Positions 8,487-17,852 are shown, numbered from the stretch's first letter. The stretch is 64,000 nucleotides of DNA from Ensifer sesbaniae (GCF_013283665.1 NZ_JABEKU010000002.1:742863-806862); one strand, 5' to 3'. Translations and numbers: made by a program. Notes: generated by a model not told the origin, from the sequence alone.

Positions 8487-10721
8487 ATGGAACATCGCAA
8501 CCGCAGGCTCGACCTCGCGCTCGGGCTCGGACTGGCCGCATTCTTGGCTGTCCCCTGGTATCGCATCGAAGGTGGCTTCTTCGGGCTCGGCTGGATCGCC
8601 GATTTCCCCGGGGACTCGGCCGTTGCCCCCGGCCTGATGCAGATCTTTGCGCATGGCCGGCCGTGGCTGGTCGTGGCACTGGTGCTGCTCGGCATCTGCG
8701 CGGCGGCGCGCTTTGTGAGCGATCCCGCACGCCGTGGGCTTGTGCTTGCTATCGCCGGCGCAACGGGTGTCCTCTATCTCGCCCTTCAGGGGCTTGCGAT
8801 CGGCTTCACCGGCTGGACGTGGACAGTCAGCGAGGTCCTGTTCGGGCCGCTTTCGGACGGGCAGCCATCGATGGGCGCCGGCGCCGTATTCCTGGCACTT
8901 GCCTTCATCCTGATATTCGCCTTCGGGCTTGCCGAGCGTGGCGTGCTCAAGGGAGATGCCTTCATCGTCGCAGCGATCTCGCTGCTCGTTTCTCTGGTCG
9001 TCGTCTTCGTTTTCTATCCGGTCGGCAGCATGTTCGCGGCTTCCGTCCAGGATTTCGACGGCTCGTTCAAGCCGGACGGGTTCATCCGCAACATCCAGGA
9101 TGCCTCGATCTGGAGCTTGCGCTGCGTCGTCGGCGAGGGCCGCTGCGGCGTTGCCTGGCGAACCCTGTGGCTGGCACTGATGACGGCGTCCGGCTCGACG
9201 CTGCTCGGCCTCGCCTTCGCGCTGGTCGCCACCCGCACGCGCTTTCCCTTCAAGAAGGGCATGCGGCTCTTGACGGTGCTGCCGATCATCACGCCGCCCT
9301 TCGTCATTGGCCTGGCGCTGACCCTGCTTTTCGGCCGCGCCGGCGTCGTCACCGAATTTCTCTCCGATGTTTTCGGCGTCGAGCCCGGCCGCTGGCTCTA
9401 TGGGCTCACCGGCATCTGGATCGCCCAGGTTCTCTCCTTCACGCCGATCTCCTTCCTTGTGCTGATCGGCGTCGTCGAAGGTGTCAGCCCGTCGATGGAG
9501 GAGGCGTCTCAGACGCTGCGCGCCGATCGCTGGCGCACCTTCTGGAACGTCTCGCTGCCGCTGATGAAACCCGGCCTCGCAAACGCTTTCCTCATCGGCT
9601 TCATCGAAAGCATGGCCGATTTCGGCAATCCGCTGGTGCTCGGCGGCAGCCACGGCGTGCTCTCGACCGAAATCTTCTTTGCCGTCGTCGGCGCGCAGAA
9701 CGATCCCTCCCGCGCCGCGGTTCTCGCGATCATCCTGCTCTGCTTCACGCTCTCGGCCTTTTTGGCGCAGCGCTACTGGCTCGCCGGCAAGAACTATTCG
9801 ACCGTCACCGGCAAGGGCGACTCCGGCGCCCACAGTGCGCTGCCGCGCTCGCTGTCGATCGGCGTTCACGCCGTCGTCATCCCCTGGATGATCTTTACCG
9901 TGGTCGTCTACGGCATGATCCTCTTCGGCGGTTTCGTGAAAACCTGGGGCCTCGACAATTCGCTGACGCTCGACCACTACGCCAAGGCTTTCTCGATCTC
10001 CGTCGTGGACGGCGCGATCGCCTGGACCGGCGTTGCCTGGAACTCCTTCTGGACGACCATGGAAATCTCGCTGATCGCAGCGCCCCTGACGGCGTTGGTG
10101 GGGCTGCTCACTGCCTATCTCATCGTGCGCCAGCGCTTTGCCGGCCGCGACGTCTTCGAGTTCGCGCTGATGCTGAGCTTCGCCATTCCCGGCACCGTCA
10201 TCGGCATCAGCTACATCATCGCCTTCAACCTGCCGCCACTCGAAATGACCGGCACGGCGTTGATCCTCGTCGCCTGCTTCGTCTTCCGCAATATGCCGGT
10301 CGGCGTGCGCGGCGGCATTGCGGCGATGAGCCAGCTCGACAAGAGCCTCGACGAGGCGTCGCTGACGCTTCGGGCAACGAGCTTCCGCACGCTGCGCAAG
10401 GTCATCCTGCCGCTGCTGAGGCCCGCCGTCGTCGCCGCCCTCGTCTACTCTTTCGTCCGGGCGATCACCTCGATCAGCGCAGTCGTGTTCCTCGTCAGCG
10501 CCGAATACAACATGGCGACCGCCTATATCGTCGGCCTCGTCGAAAACGGCGAGTTCGGTGTTGCGATTGCCTATTCCTCCGCCCTCATCTTGGTGATGAT
10601 CACCGTCATCACCGGCCTGCAGCTCCTCGTCGGCGAACGCAAGCTGAGGCGGGAGAACCGCGTCTTCGGCGCCGCTCCCGCCCGTCCCGCCACCACCATC
10701 TCCCAGGAGAAAACCGCATGA
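8487..10721 (+). CDS. ABC transporter permease, two fused domains (AfuB/FbpB-like)
   Basis: A 744-residue inner-membrane permease made of two binding-protein-dependent transport domains in one chain, with about six additional hydrophobic segments in the N-terminal 200 residues. Each domain carries an EAA-type loop that contacts the ATPase: EEASQTLRADRWRTFW near residue 340 and DEASLTLRATSFRTLR near 620. Length and layout match the AfuB/SfuB family. The stop overlaps the ATPase start in an ATGA, so the two are translationally coupled. Confidence 0.93.
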   Translation: MEHRNRRLDLALGLGLAAFLAVPWYRIEGGFFGLGWIADFPGDSAVAPGLMQIFAHGRPWLVVALVLLGICAAARFVSDPARRGLVLAIAGATGVLYLALQGLAIGFTGWTWTVSEVLFGPLSDGQPSMGAGAVFLALAFILIFAFGLAERGVLKGDAFIVAAISLLVSLVVVFVFYPVGSMFAASVQDFDGSFKPDGFIRNIQDASIWSLRCVVGEGRCGVAWRTLWLALMTASGSTLLGLAFALVATRTRFPFKKGMRLLTVLPIITPPFVIGLALTLLFGRAGVVTEFLSDVFGVEPGRWLYGLTGIWIAQVLSFTPISFLVLIGVVEGVSPSMEEASQTLRADRWRTFWNVSLPLMKPGLANAFLIGFIESMADFGNPLVLGGSHGVLSTEIFFAVVGAQNDPSRAAVLAIILLCFTLSAFLAQRYWLAGKNYSTVTGKGDSGAHSALPRSLSIGVHAVVIPWMIFTVVVYGMILFGGFVKTWGLDNSLTLDHYAKAFSISVVDGAIAWTGVAWNSFWTTMEISLIAAPLTALVGLLTAYLIVRQRFAGRDVFEFALMLSFAIPGTVIGISYIIAFNLPPLEMTGTALILVACFVFRNMPVGVRGGIAAMSQLDKSLDEASLTLRATSFRTLRKVILPLLRPAVVAALVYSFVRAITSISAVVFLVSAEYNMATAYIVGLVENGEFGVAIAYSSALILVMITVITGLQLLVGERKLRRENRVFGAAPARPATTISQEKTA

Positions 10722-11791
10722 GCACTCACATGAGCGCCCCGCGCACCGGCTCTGTCGTCTTTCAGAACGTGCGCAAGCAGTTCGGCGCCGTCACCGCTAT
10801 CCACGACCTGTCGCTCACCATCGAACCCGGTACGCTCGTAACCCTGCTCGGGCCCTCCGGCTGCGGCAAGACGACGACGCTGCGCATGCTGGCGGGCCTC
10901 GAGCACCCCTCTGCTGGAAAGATCCTGATCGGCGGCAAGGACGTGACCATGCTGCCGGCCAACGAGCGCGACGTCTCGATGGTCTTCCAGTCCTATGCGC
11001 TCTTCCCGCACATGTCGGCGCTCGACAATGTCGCCTATGGGCTCGAGTCGTCCGGCATCAAGAAGAAGGAGGCGCGCGAGCGTGCCGAAGAAGGTCTGCA
11101 GCTCGTCGGCCTTGGCGGTCTCGGACAAAGGCTCCCGGCCGAGCTTTCCGGCGGACAGCAGCAGCGCGTGGCCGTTGCCCGAGCCCTCGTGCTTGAGCCG
11201 CAGGTGCTCCTCCTCGACGAGCCGCTTTCCAACCTCGACGCGCGCCTGCGCCGCAGGGTGCGCACCGAGATCCGCGAATTGCAGCAGCGGCTCGGCTTTA
11301 CCGCCGTCTACGTCACCCACGACCAGGACGAGGCGCTCGCCGTTTCCGACCGCATCATCGTCATGAAGGACGGCGCAATCGCCCAACAGGGCGCGCCGCG
11401 CGATCTCTACGAGGCGCCCGCCTCCACCTTCATCGCCGACTTCATGGGCGAGGCCAATGTGTTGCCCTGCGAGGTCACCGCGACTGACGCCGGCCAGGCG
11501 ACAATCCGTGTCGGCGGCCTCGAGCATCGCCTGCAGTCGAGAAGTGCTCGGCCCGGTCCGTCGAAACTCGCCGTCCGACCGAATGCGGTGACGCTGACGC
11601 CGGCCAAGGGTGCGGCCCTTGCCGGCACGATCAGCAGCGCCGCCTATCTCGGTAGTCACGTCGAATACGAGGTCGAAACGCCGGCGGGCCTGTTGTTTGT
11701 TGTCGATCAGGCGGTCGAGGAAATGCTATCTCCGGCAACCGAGGTCGCCATCGGTTTCCGCAACCGCGGCCTTGCTTTGATTGACGCCTGA
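10718..11791 (+). CDS. ABC transporter ATP-binding protein (AfuC/PotA-like)
   Basis: A 357-residue ATPase of the CUT/POT/iron subfamily. Walker A GPSGCGKTT (about 41-49), Q-loop VFQSYALFP, signature LSGGQQQR, Walker B LLLDEPLSNLD and the switch His in VTHDQDEA are all intact. A C-terminal TOBE-type domain of about 110 residues follows. The ATG at 10718 overlaps the permease stop; a further ATG four codons on is possible. It energises the importer encoded upstream. Confidence 0.95.
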   Translation: MSTHMSAPRTGSVVFQNVRKQFGAVTAIHDLSLTIEPGTLVTLLGPSGCGKTTTLRMLAGLEHPSAGKILIGGKDVTMLPANERDVSMVFQSYALFPHMSALDNVAYGLESSGIKKKEARERAEEGLQLVGLGGLGQRLPAELSGGQQQRVAVARALVLEPQVLLLDEPLSNLDARLRRRVRTEIRELQQRLGFTAVYVTHDQDEALAVSDRIIVMKDGAIAQQGAPRDLYEAPASTFIADFMGEANVLPCEVTATDAGQATIRVGGLEHRLQSRSARPGPSKLAVRPNAVTLTPAKGAALAGTISSAAYLGSHVEYEVETPAGLLFVVDQAVEEMLSPATEVAIGFRNRGLALIDA

Positions 11792-11823
11792 ATTTTCAAA
11801 CTGGATACGAGAGGGACACTTGC

Positions 11824-12636
11824 ATGACTTCTGAAATTGCCGGCCTCGACGCCCGCTTCGCGCTTGCCAGATCCATGGCCGAGGAGGCCGGCCGGCTCGC
11901 CTACGATTATTTCCTCAAGCGGGAAACGCTTGTCATCGAAACGAAACGCGACGCGCACGACGTTGTCTCGATCGCCGACCGCAACGTCGAGACCTTGATC
12001 CGCGACAAGATCGCCGCGGCATTTCCGGACGATGGCGTGCTCGGCGAGGAACACGGGCTTCTCCACGGCACGTCCGGCTTCACCTGGGTGCTAGACCCGA
12101 TCGACGGCACCACCCCCTTCGTCAACGGCATGCCGAACTGGTGCGTGTCGATTGCCGTTGTCCATGCGGAAAAGCCGGTCATCGGCGTCATCCATGCGCC
12201 GTGCCATCAGGAAATCTATGCCGCGGCAACGGGCCGCGGCGCGACACTGAACGGCAAGCCGCTTCGTCTCGACGGCACACGCACGATCCGCAACGCCGTC
12301 ACCGGGCTTGGCGCCAACGACCAGGTGAAACCCGCCGAGATGGGCGCCATCGTCGAGCGCCTGCTTTCAAACGGCGGCAACTTCATGCGCAACGGCTCCG
12401 GCGCGCTGATGATCGCCTATGTCGCCGCTGGCAGGCTGGTCGGTTACTATGAACCCTGTATGCATGCCTGGGATTGCCTCGGTGGCTACTGCCTGGTGAA
12501 CGAAGCCGGTGGCTGGACATTGCCCTTCCCGACGCGTGGCGAGGCTTTGACCCATTGGGCGCCGGTCCTGGCGGCTGCGCCCGGCGCAGTCGACGATCTG
12601 CTGAAAGTCGCCAATCTTGAAAGGACGGCGGCCTGA
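11824..12636 (+). CDS. Inositol monophosphatase family phosphatase (HisN/IMPase-like)
   Basis: A 270-residue Mg-dependent phosphomonoesterase. The family metal ligands are present: GEEH (Glu75-Glu76), DPIDGT (Asp91, Asp94) and a C-terminal WD pair (Trp216-Asp217). It follows the transporter ATPase by 32 bases on the same strand. That position suggests it removes phosphate from the imported solute, such as a sugar or inositol phosphate. Histidinol phosphatase activity is the alternative, but no his genes are nearby. Confidence 0.9.
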   Translation: MTSEIAGLDARFALARSMAEEAGRLAYDYFLKRETLVIETKRDAHDVVSIADRNVETLIRDKIAAAFPDDGVLGEEHGLLHGTSGFTWVLDPIDGTTPFVNGMPNWCVSIAVVHAEKPVIGVIHAPCHQEIYAAATGRGATLNGKPLRLDGTRTIRNAVTGLGANDQVKPAEMGAIVERLLSNGGNFMRNGSGALMIAYVAAGRLVGYYEPCMHAWDCLGGYCLVNEAGGWTLPFPTRGEALTHWAPVLAAAPGAVDDLLKVANLERTAA

Positions 12637-12649
12637 GCCCTTGGCGCAC

Positions 12650-13429
12650 TCATGATTGACCGGTCGGCTTGTCAGCCTTTAGCCCGAACAGGCCGCCGAT
12701 CTCCATCGGGAAGGGAAAGACGATCGTCGAGTTCTTCTCGCCCGCAATCACGTTGAGCGTGCTCAAATAGCGTAGTTGCATCGCCTGAGGCTGCTGGGAC
12801 AGGATCTCCGCAGCCTCGAGCAGCTTGGCCGCCGCCTGCTGCTCGCCCTCGGCATTGATCACCTTGGCGCGCCGCTCGCGTTCGGCTTCCGCCTGGCGGG
12901 CGATCGCGCGGATCATGCTCTCGTTGATGTCGACATGTTTGATTTCGACCGTCGCCACCTTGATGCCCCAGGCATCCGTCTGGCTGTCGAGGATCTTCTG
13001 GATGTCCTCGTTCAGCCGGTCGCGCTCGGCCAACATCTCGTCGAGATCGTGTTTGCCGAGCACCGAACGCAGGGTCGTTTGCGCCAGCTGGCTGGTCGCC
13101 ATCATGAAATCCTCGACCTGGATCGTCGATTTCTCCGCATCGATGACGCGGAAGTAGATCACGGCGCTGACGCGGACCGAGACGTTGTCATGGGAGATGA
13201 CGTCCTGGCTTGGCACGTCCAGCACCCGGGTTCGAAGGTCGACCCGCACCATCTGCTGCACATAGGGCACGAGCAGGATCAAGCCCGGCCCCTTGACGCC
13301 GGTGAACCGCCCGAGCGTGAAGACCACCCCGCGCTCGTATTCGCGCAGGATCCGGATCGCATAGGCGATGACGAGAATGATGAGCACCAGCAACGCGGCA
13401 AAAGGAGCAAGGCTCCCGAACATGTCCAT
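12650..13429 (-). CDS. SPFH/stomatin-like protein (slipin)
   Basis: A 259-residue membrane-anchored protein of the stomatin/prohibitin/flotillin family. One N-terminal membrane segment (about 5-25) is followed by a Band 7 domain with the typical [13 protein letters not shown] entry and a helical [11 protein letters not shown] stretch. The ATG at 13429 is preferred because GGAGG lies about 7 bases upstream; an ATG two codons earlier at 13435 is also possible. It is encoded 60 bases after an NfeD gene, the usual partner. The pair is thought to organise membrane microdomains and control membrane proteolysis. Confidence 0.93.
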   Translation of the reverse strand: MDMFGSLAPFAALLVLIILVIAYAIRILREYERGVVFTLGRFTGVKGPGLILLVPYVQQMVRVDLRTRVLDVPSQDVISHDNVSVRVSAVIYFRVIDAEKSTIQVEDFMMATSQLAQTTLRSVLGKHDLDEMLAERDRLNEDIQKILDSQTDAWGIKVATVEIKHVDINESMIRAIARQAEAERERRAKVINAEGEQQAAAKLLEAAEILSQQPQAMQLRYLSTLNVIAGEKNSTIVFPFPMEIGGLFGLKADKPTGQS

Positions 13430-13489
13430 GACCATTCCTCCATTCCGGCTTTCGCTTGCGCCCACAGGACCCGCGGCGCGCTATGCCTT

Positions 13490-14833
13490 TTAGCCGTCGC
13501 GCACCACTTCGAGCGTCAGGCCGTCTCGCCCGACAACCTTCACAGTTTCACCTCTCGATAGCGTTTGCGTGCTTACCGCCTGCCAGCGTTCACCATGGGC
13601 AATGACGTAGCCGGCGGCGCCTGTCCAACTATCGACCTTGCCGACAATGCCGATCATCTGTTCGCCGCCGGTCACCACCGCGTGGCGGCGTGAGCTGAAG
13701 GCCAGCCGGGCGACCAGCAGGCTGAAGCCGAAGCTTGCGACGGCAAGCGCCGCCAGCACGGACCAGGAGACCTGCAGGCCCGGCGTATCTGTGTCGAAAA
13801 GGATTGCCGCGCCCAGGACTATGGAAACGCTGCCGCCGGCTCCGAGCACGCCGAAAGACGGCGAATGGGCCTCGGCAACCATGAGGCCGATCCCGAGCAG
13901 GATCAGCCCGATGCCGGCGTAGCTGACCGGCAGCACGGAAAGCGCATAGAGCCCAAGCAGCAGGCTGATGCCACCAACGGTGCCCGGCGCCACCGATCCC
14001 GGCGAGAGAAACTCGAAGATCAAACCGTAAATGCCGATCATCATCAGGATGACCGCGATATTGGGATCGGTGACGACTGAAAGCAGTCGGGTGCGCCAGT
14101 CGGGCATGAAGTCCTCGGCGGCGATCCCTGCCGTATCGAGCACGATCTCCTGCTGCCCGGCGCGCACGGTCCGCCCGCTTGCCTGCTTCAACAGATCAGC
14201 GATGGTTGTGGCGGTGAAATCGACGACCTTCTCCCTGACGGCCGCCTCGGCCGAAAGGCTTGCGGCCTCGCGCACCGCCTTTTCGGCCCAGTCGGCATTG
14301 CGCCCGCGCAACTCGGCCAGTCCGCGGATATAGGCCACCGCATCATTGACGAGCTTCGCCTCGGCGGCGTTCTGCGCCGCGGGCGGTTTGCCGTCGTCCT
14401 TGTCGGTATCGGCATCCTTGCCCTGGCCGAACATGTCGCCGCCGATCGCAATCGGGGTCGCCGCACCGAGATTCGTTCCCGGCGCCATCGCCGCAATGTG
14501 GCTGGCATAGAGGATGTAGGTGCCCGCGCTCGCTGCGCGCGCACCGCTCGGCGCGACGTAGCTCGCTACAGGCACGGGGGAAGCGAGGATCGCGCGGATG
14601 ATCTCACGCATCGACGTGTCGAGACCGCCGGGCGTATCCATCTGCAAGACGATGAGCGCAAGGCGACGCTCCTGCGCCTTTGTCAGGCCGCGCCTGACAT
14701 ACTCGGACGTGGCCGGGCCGATGGCGCCGTTGACATGCAACACCAAGGCGACCCGATCGTTTTCGGCTCGCAACGAAGCTGGAAACGCGAACGATGAGAC
14801 CAAAACGAGCAACAGCGTGAGGATTCGCAACAT
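13490..14833 (-). CDS. NfeD family membrane-bound serine protease (ClpP-class)
   Basis: A 447-residue protein with a signal peptide or anchor (1-22), an N-terminal ClpP/SppA-like protease domain with the nucleophile Ser102 in ASAGTY and a candidate catalytic Lys near 159, then four membrane segments (about 250-380) and a C-terminal NfeD OB-fold domain. Long NfeD proteins of this type cleave the hydrophobic C-terminus of the stomatin partner encoded downstream. The region between protease and membrane parts has a charged insert (around 140-150). Confidence 0.93.
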   Translation of the reverse strand: MLRILTLLLVLVSSFAFPASLRAENDRVALVLHVNGAIGPATSEYVRRGLTKAQERRLALIVLQMDTPGGLDTSMREIIRAILASPVPVASYVAPSGARAASAGTYILYASHIAAMAPGTNLGAATPIAIGGDMFGQGKDADTDKDDGKPPAAQNAAEAKLVNDAVAYIRGLAELRGRNADWAEKAVREAASLSAEAAVREKVVDFTATTIADLLKQASGRTVRAGQQEIVLDTAGIAAEDFMPDWRTRLLSVVTDPNIAVILMMIGIYGLIFEFLSPGSVAPGTVGGISLLLGLYALSVLPVSYAGIGLILLGIGLMVAEAHSPSFGVLGAGGSVSIVLGAAILFDTDTPGLQVSWSVLAALAVASFGFSLLVARLAFSSRRHAVVTGGEQMIGIVGKVDSWTGAAGYVIAHGERWQAVSTQTLSRGETVKVVGRDGLTLEVVRDG

Positions 14834-15097
14834 CCGTCGTCAAAACCTCGCATGCGCAACGCCCCCGAAGAGGCGTCCATTCGAGGATGATAGCACAACA
14901 CAAGGTTAGGACGAAGCAAGCTTGCTACTGGTTGGCCGGCTCCCCGAGCAACGAGGGCAGCCTTCCGGCTGCGGCGTGATGACAAGTCCGGCGATCGGGG
15001 TTATCTGCTAGGCTCCTTTCGCGAAGACGCGCCGCGGCCGGCTCGAGGCAACAGCTACGGCGCCTCCCCGATATCGACCACAACAGGATTTCCGGGT

Positions 15098-15787
15098 TTG
15101 GAGACGACCCTCTATCAGCCGATCAAGAACTTTCTCGAGGCCCGTGGCTACAGCGTCAAGGGCGAAATCGGCGGCTGCGATATCGTGGCGCTCAGCGATG
15201 ACGAGCCGCCGCTGGTCGTCATCTGCGAACTCAAGCTGAGCTTCAATCTCGAATTGATCCTGCAGGCCGTCGACCGCGCCGCCGCCGGCGACGAGGTATG
15301 GATCGCCGCCCGCGTCTCGGCCAAGGGCAAGGGACGGGAGAGCGATCGCCGCTTCCGCGATCTCTGCCGCAGGCTCGGTTTCGGCGTGCTGGCGGTCGCC
15401 GACAACGGCATGGTCGACGTCATTCTCGCAGCCTCCGCGGTAATGCCCCGCAAGAACAACAGGAAGCGGTCGCGACTGATCGGCGAGCATCGCCGCCGCA
15501 AGGGCGATCCGACCGCCGGTGGCGTTACGCGCTCGCCGATCATGACCGCCTATCGGCAGCAGGCGCTTGCCTGTGCCGCCGCCCTGCAGAACGGTCAGCT
15601 GCGTCCGCGCGACCTTCGCGCAGTCGCACCGGATGCGGCCAAGATCTTGCTCAGCAACGTTTATGGCTGGTTCGAGCGGATCGACCGTGGCATCTATGCC
15701 CTGACGGAACTGGGGGTCGAGGCGCTTCGCCGCTGGCCACCGAGCGAGACGGCCACAACGTCAATCGCCGAGGCAACCGAAGCATGA
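15098..15787 (+). CDS. DUF2161 protein, PD-(D/E)XK phosphodiesterase-like
   Basis: A 229-residue cytosolic protein of the DUF2161 family. The N-terminal half has a nuclease-like core: CDIVAL (Asp about 28) and, 17 residues later, ICELKL giving the D...ExK pattern of PD-(D/E)XK enzymes. The C-terminal part has a basic linker and a winged-helix-like segment ending in YALTELGVEAL. The start is a TTG at 15098 with only a weak ribosome site, chosen because the protein begins at the family N-terminus (METTLYQPIK). Substrate and role are unknown. Confidence 0.82.
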   Translation: METTLYQPIKNFLEARGYSVKGEIGGCDIVALSDDEPPLVVICELKLSFNLELILQAVDRAAAGDEVWIAARVSAKGKGRESDRRFRDLCRRLGFGVLAVADNGMVDVILAASAVMPRKNNRKRSRLIGEHRRRKGDPTAGGVTRSPIMTAYRQQALACAAALQNGQLRPRDLRAVAPDAAKILLSNVYGWFERIDRGIYALTELGVEALRRWPPSETATTSIAEATEA

Positions 15788-15806
15788 CGCCGTCTGGAGC
15801 CATCAC

Positions 15807-16175
15807 GTGAACCCCGCCCTTCGCATCCTCTGCCTCTGCCTGGCATGGCTGATGGTCGGGCTGGGCGTCATCGGCGCCTTCCTCCCCGTCCTGCCAACGA
15901 CCCCATTCCTGCTTTTGGCTGCGGGGCTCTTCGCGCGCGCTTCCCCGCGACTGGAGCAATGGCTGCTGAACCATCACATCTTCGGCACATCGCTGCGGCT
16001 ATGGCGTGAAAAGGGCGCGATCTCCAGGCGCGCCAAAACCGGCGCGGTGAGCCTGATGGCCGCAAGCTTCGGGCTCTTCCTTTTCTTCGCGCATCCGAGT
16101 CTGGTGCTGACGGCGATCGTCGCAGCGGCGATGACGCTCCCGGCGCTGTTCATCCTGACGCGTCCCGCGGAATAG
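15807..16175 (+). CDS. DUF454 (YbaN) family inner-membrane protein
   Basis: A 122-residue membrane protein of the YbaN/DUF454 family with three to four hydrophobic helices. The family hallmark GAFLPVLPTTPFLLLAAGLFARASPRL-type segment is present near residues 25-50, and the basic cytoplasmic stretch WREKGAISRRAK is conserved. The GTG start follows TGGAG by about 8 bases and lies 19 bases after the DUF2161 gene, so the two are probably co-transcribed. Function is not known. Confidence 0.9.
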   Translation: MNPALRILCLCLAWLMVGLGVIGAFLPVLPTTPFLLLAAGLFARASPRLEQWLLNHHIFGTSLRLWREKGAISRRAKTGAVSLMAASFGLFLFFAHPSLVLTAIVAAAMTLPALFILTRPAE

Positions 16176-16811
16176 CCATCCGGAGAACTACCTGCGCCGC
16201 CCTGCAGGAAAACGATACTTTTCCTCTCAAGAAATACTGGCCCCACTCGAAAAGGTCGCACAGTTCTTGAAATTACACTTTATGAGCGCGCAAATATCGA
16301 TACTTAGTGTTTTTGTAAATCAAGATATATTTCGAACAACTCAAGAACAAAGTTGTACAAACGTGCAATTTGCAGAGCGGCGCGCTTAGGTCGCGCGTCC
16401 CGCCCGCCCTTTTTCCCAAACCGCCATCGCAGCCACGCATCCGAGACAGACCGGGATTCGCACGCTTTGTTGACCTCCTGTGACCCGAGCACGCGCGTCG
16501 GTCGGCCGCCGGCGCACCCCCACACTAAGCTGTTGCTTTCGGCCGTGCCCGACTCAGATATCCGCTTCGACGATCCGGACGCCCAGGTGAGCTCGGCGCA
16601 AGCGGATGAAACGCGCCGCCGCTCTGCCGTGCCCCAGGAGACGAACCGCGATGTTGAGCCCGATCATTTCGTGCGCGTCGCCTGAGCCAACAGCTATAGG
16701 ACCAACAAAAAACGCTCCGCAACTTGAACTGCGGAGCGTTTTTTGTTGGTCGCGAAAAGCGCAACCCCGTTGATTTTGGCCCGGCGCCCTCGTGTGCGCC
16801 GGGCTTGAAAA
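16176..16811. other. 636-base intergenic region with an AT-rich block
   Basis: No protein gene is supported here. The stretch 16255-16375 is markedly AT-rich against its neighbours and contains an inverted pair (AGTTCTTG near 16262 and CAAGAACA near 16342), so it may carry a promoter or an untranslated RNA reading rightward. The region closes with the terminator at 16700-16751. Short open frames in it have biased, low-complexity composition and no ribosome site. Confidence 0.5.
16700..16751. terminator. Strong bidirectional terminator downstream of glnII
   Basis: A perfect inverted repeat: 16700-16720 pairs with 16731-16751 around a 10-base loop. The stem has a GC-rich core (CGCTCCGC/GCGGAGCG) flanked by A-runs and T-runs, so it has an ideal intrinsic-terminator form on both strands. 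It ends the glnII message on the minus strand and would also stop any transcript arriving from the left. Confidence 0.93.
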
Positions 16812-17852
16812 TCAGGCGGCTTCGCGATTTTCGGCGCCGGTCGGAACGGTTGCGATCGTCTTCAGGATCTGCGATGCGATCTGGTAGGGGTCGCCCTTGG
16901 AGTTCGGGCGGCGGTCTTCCAGGTAGCCCTTGTAGCCGTTGTTGACGAAGCTGTGCGGAACGCGGATCGAAGCACCGCGGTCAGCCACGCCATAGCTGAA
17001 CTGGTGGATCGAGGCGGTTTCGTGCTTGCCGGTGAGGCGCATATGGTTGTCCGGGCCGTAAACCGCGATATGGTCGGCGCGAGCTTCGGCGAAGGCAGCC
17101 ATCAGGCTTTCGAAGTAATCCTTGCCGCCGACTTCGCGCATGTAGGCGGTCGAGAAGTTGGCATGCATGCCCGAGCCGTTCCAGTCGGTGTCGCCGAGCG
17201 GCTTGCAGTGGTACTCAACATCGATGCCGTATTTTTCCGTCAGGCGCTGCAGCAGGTAGCGGGCGAGCCAGATTTCGTCGGCGGCCTTGCGCGAGCCCTT
17301 GCCGAACACCTGGAATTCCCACTGGCCCTTGGCGACTTCCGCATTGATGCCTTCATGGTTGATGCCGGCAGCCAGGCAGATGTCGAGGTGCTCTTCGACG
17401 ATCTTGCGGGCGACATCGCCGACGTTGCTGTAGCCGACGCCGCAGTAATAGGGGCCCTGAGGCGCGGGGAAGCCGGCTTCCGGGAAGCCGAGCGGGCGGC
17501 CGTTCTGATAGAAGAAATACTCCTGCTCGAAGCCGAACCAGGCGCCTTCGTCGTCGAGGATCGAAGCGCGGGTGTTGGACGGATGCGGCGTCTTGGCGTC
17601 CGGCATCATGACTTCGCAGAGAACGAGCGCGCCGTTCTTGCGCTCCGGATCCGGATAGACGGCAACCGGCTTCAGCACGCAGTCAGAGCTGCTGCCTTCG
17701 GCCTGCATCGTGGACGAACCGTCGAAGCCCCAGAAGGGAAGCTGTTCAAGCGTCGGGAAAGCGTCGAATTCCTTGATAAGGGTCTTGCCGCGCAGGTTCG
17801 GGGTAGGCTTGTAACCGTCGAGCCAGATGTATTCGAGCTTAAACTTTGTCAT
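16812..17852 (-). CDS. glnII: Glutamine synthetase II (eukaryotic-type)
   Basis: A 346-residue glutamine synthetase of the type II class that rhizobia carry besides GlnA. It joins ammonia to glutamate using ATP. Visible signatures are the N-terminal WGFDGSST (beta-grasp active-site loop), the metal-site region WFGFEQEYFF, the GPYYCGVG segment and the NGSGMHANFS ATP-binding stretch. Length equals the family norm. A sigma-54 promoter lies about 90 bases upstream, consistent with NtrC control under nitrogen limitation, and a strong terminator follows. The enzyme is the octameric/decameric heat-labile form not regulated by adenylylation. Confidence 0.97.
   Translation of the reverse strand: MTKFKLEYIWLDGYKPTPNLRGKTLIKEFDAFPTLEQLPFWGFDGSSTMQAEGSSSDCVLKPVAVYPDPERKNGALVLCEVMMPDAKTPHPSNTRASILDDEGAWFGFEQEYFFYQNGRPLGFPEAGFPAPQGPYYCGVGYSNVGDVARKIVEEHLDICLAAGINHEGINAEVAKGQWEFQVFGKGSRKAADEIWLARYLLQRLTEKYGIDVEYHCKPLGDTDWNGSGMHANFSTAYMREVGGKDYFESLMAAFAEARADHIAVYGPDNHMRLTGKHETASIHQFSYGVADRGASIRVPHSFVNNGYKGYLEDRRPNSKGDPYQIASQILKTIATVPTGAENREAA

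Noticed and set aside
8466-9977. Long open frame of about 500 codons on the minus strand inside the fused permease gene
   Set aside because: It is the antisense shadow of the permease; its Glu/Arg/Asp-rich composition is typical of reverse frames in GC-rich DNA.
6197-11791. Plain annotation as ferric iron ABC importer
   Set aside because: Family naming alone; the phosphatase and two-component context and the conserved cleft residues point elsewhere, so the iron name was not used.
16353-16685. Plus-strand 110-codon frame between DUF454 and glnII
   Set aside because: Arg/Ser/Pro-biased, no ribosome site, no family resemblance; the region is better seen as non-coding.
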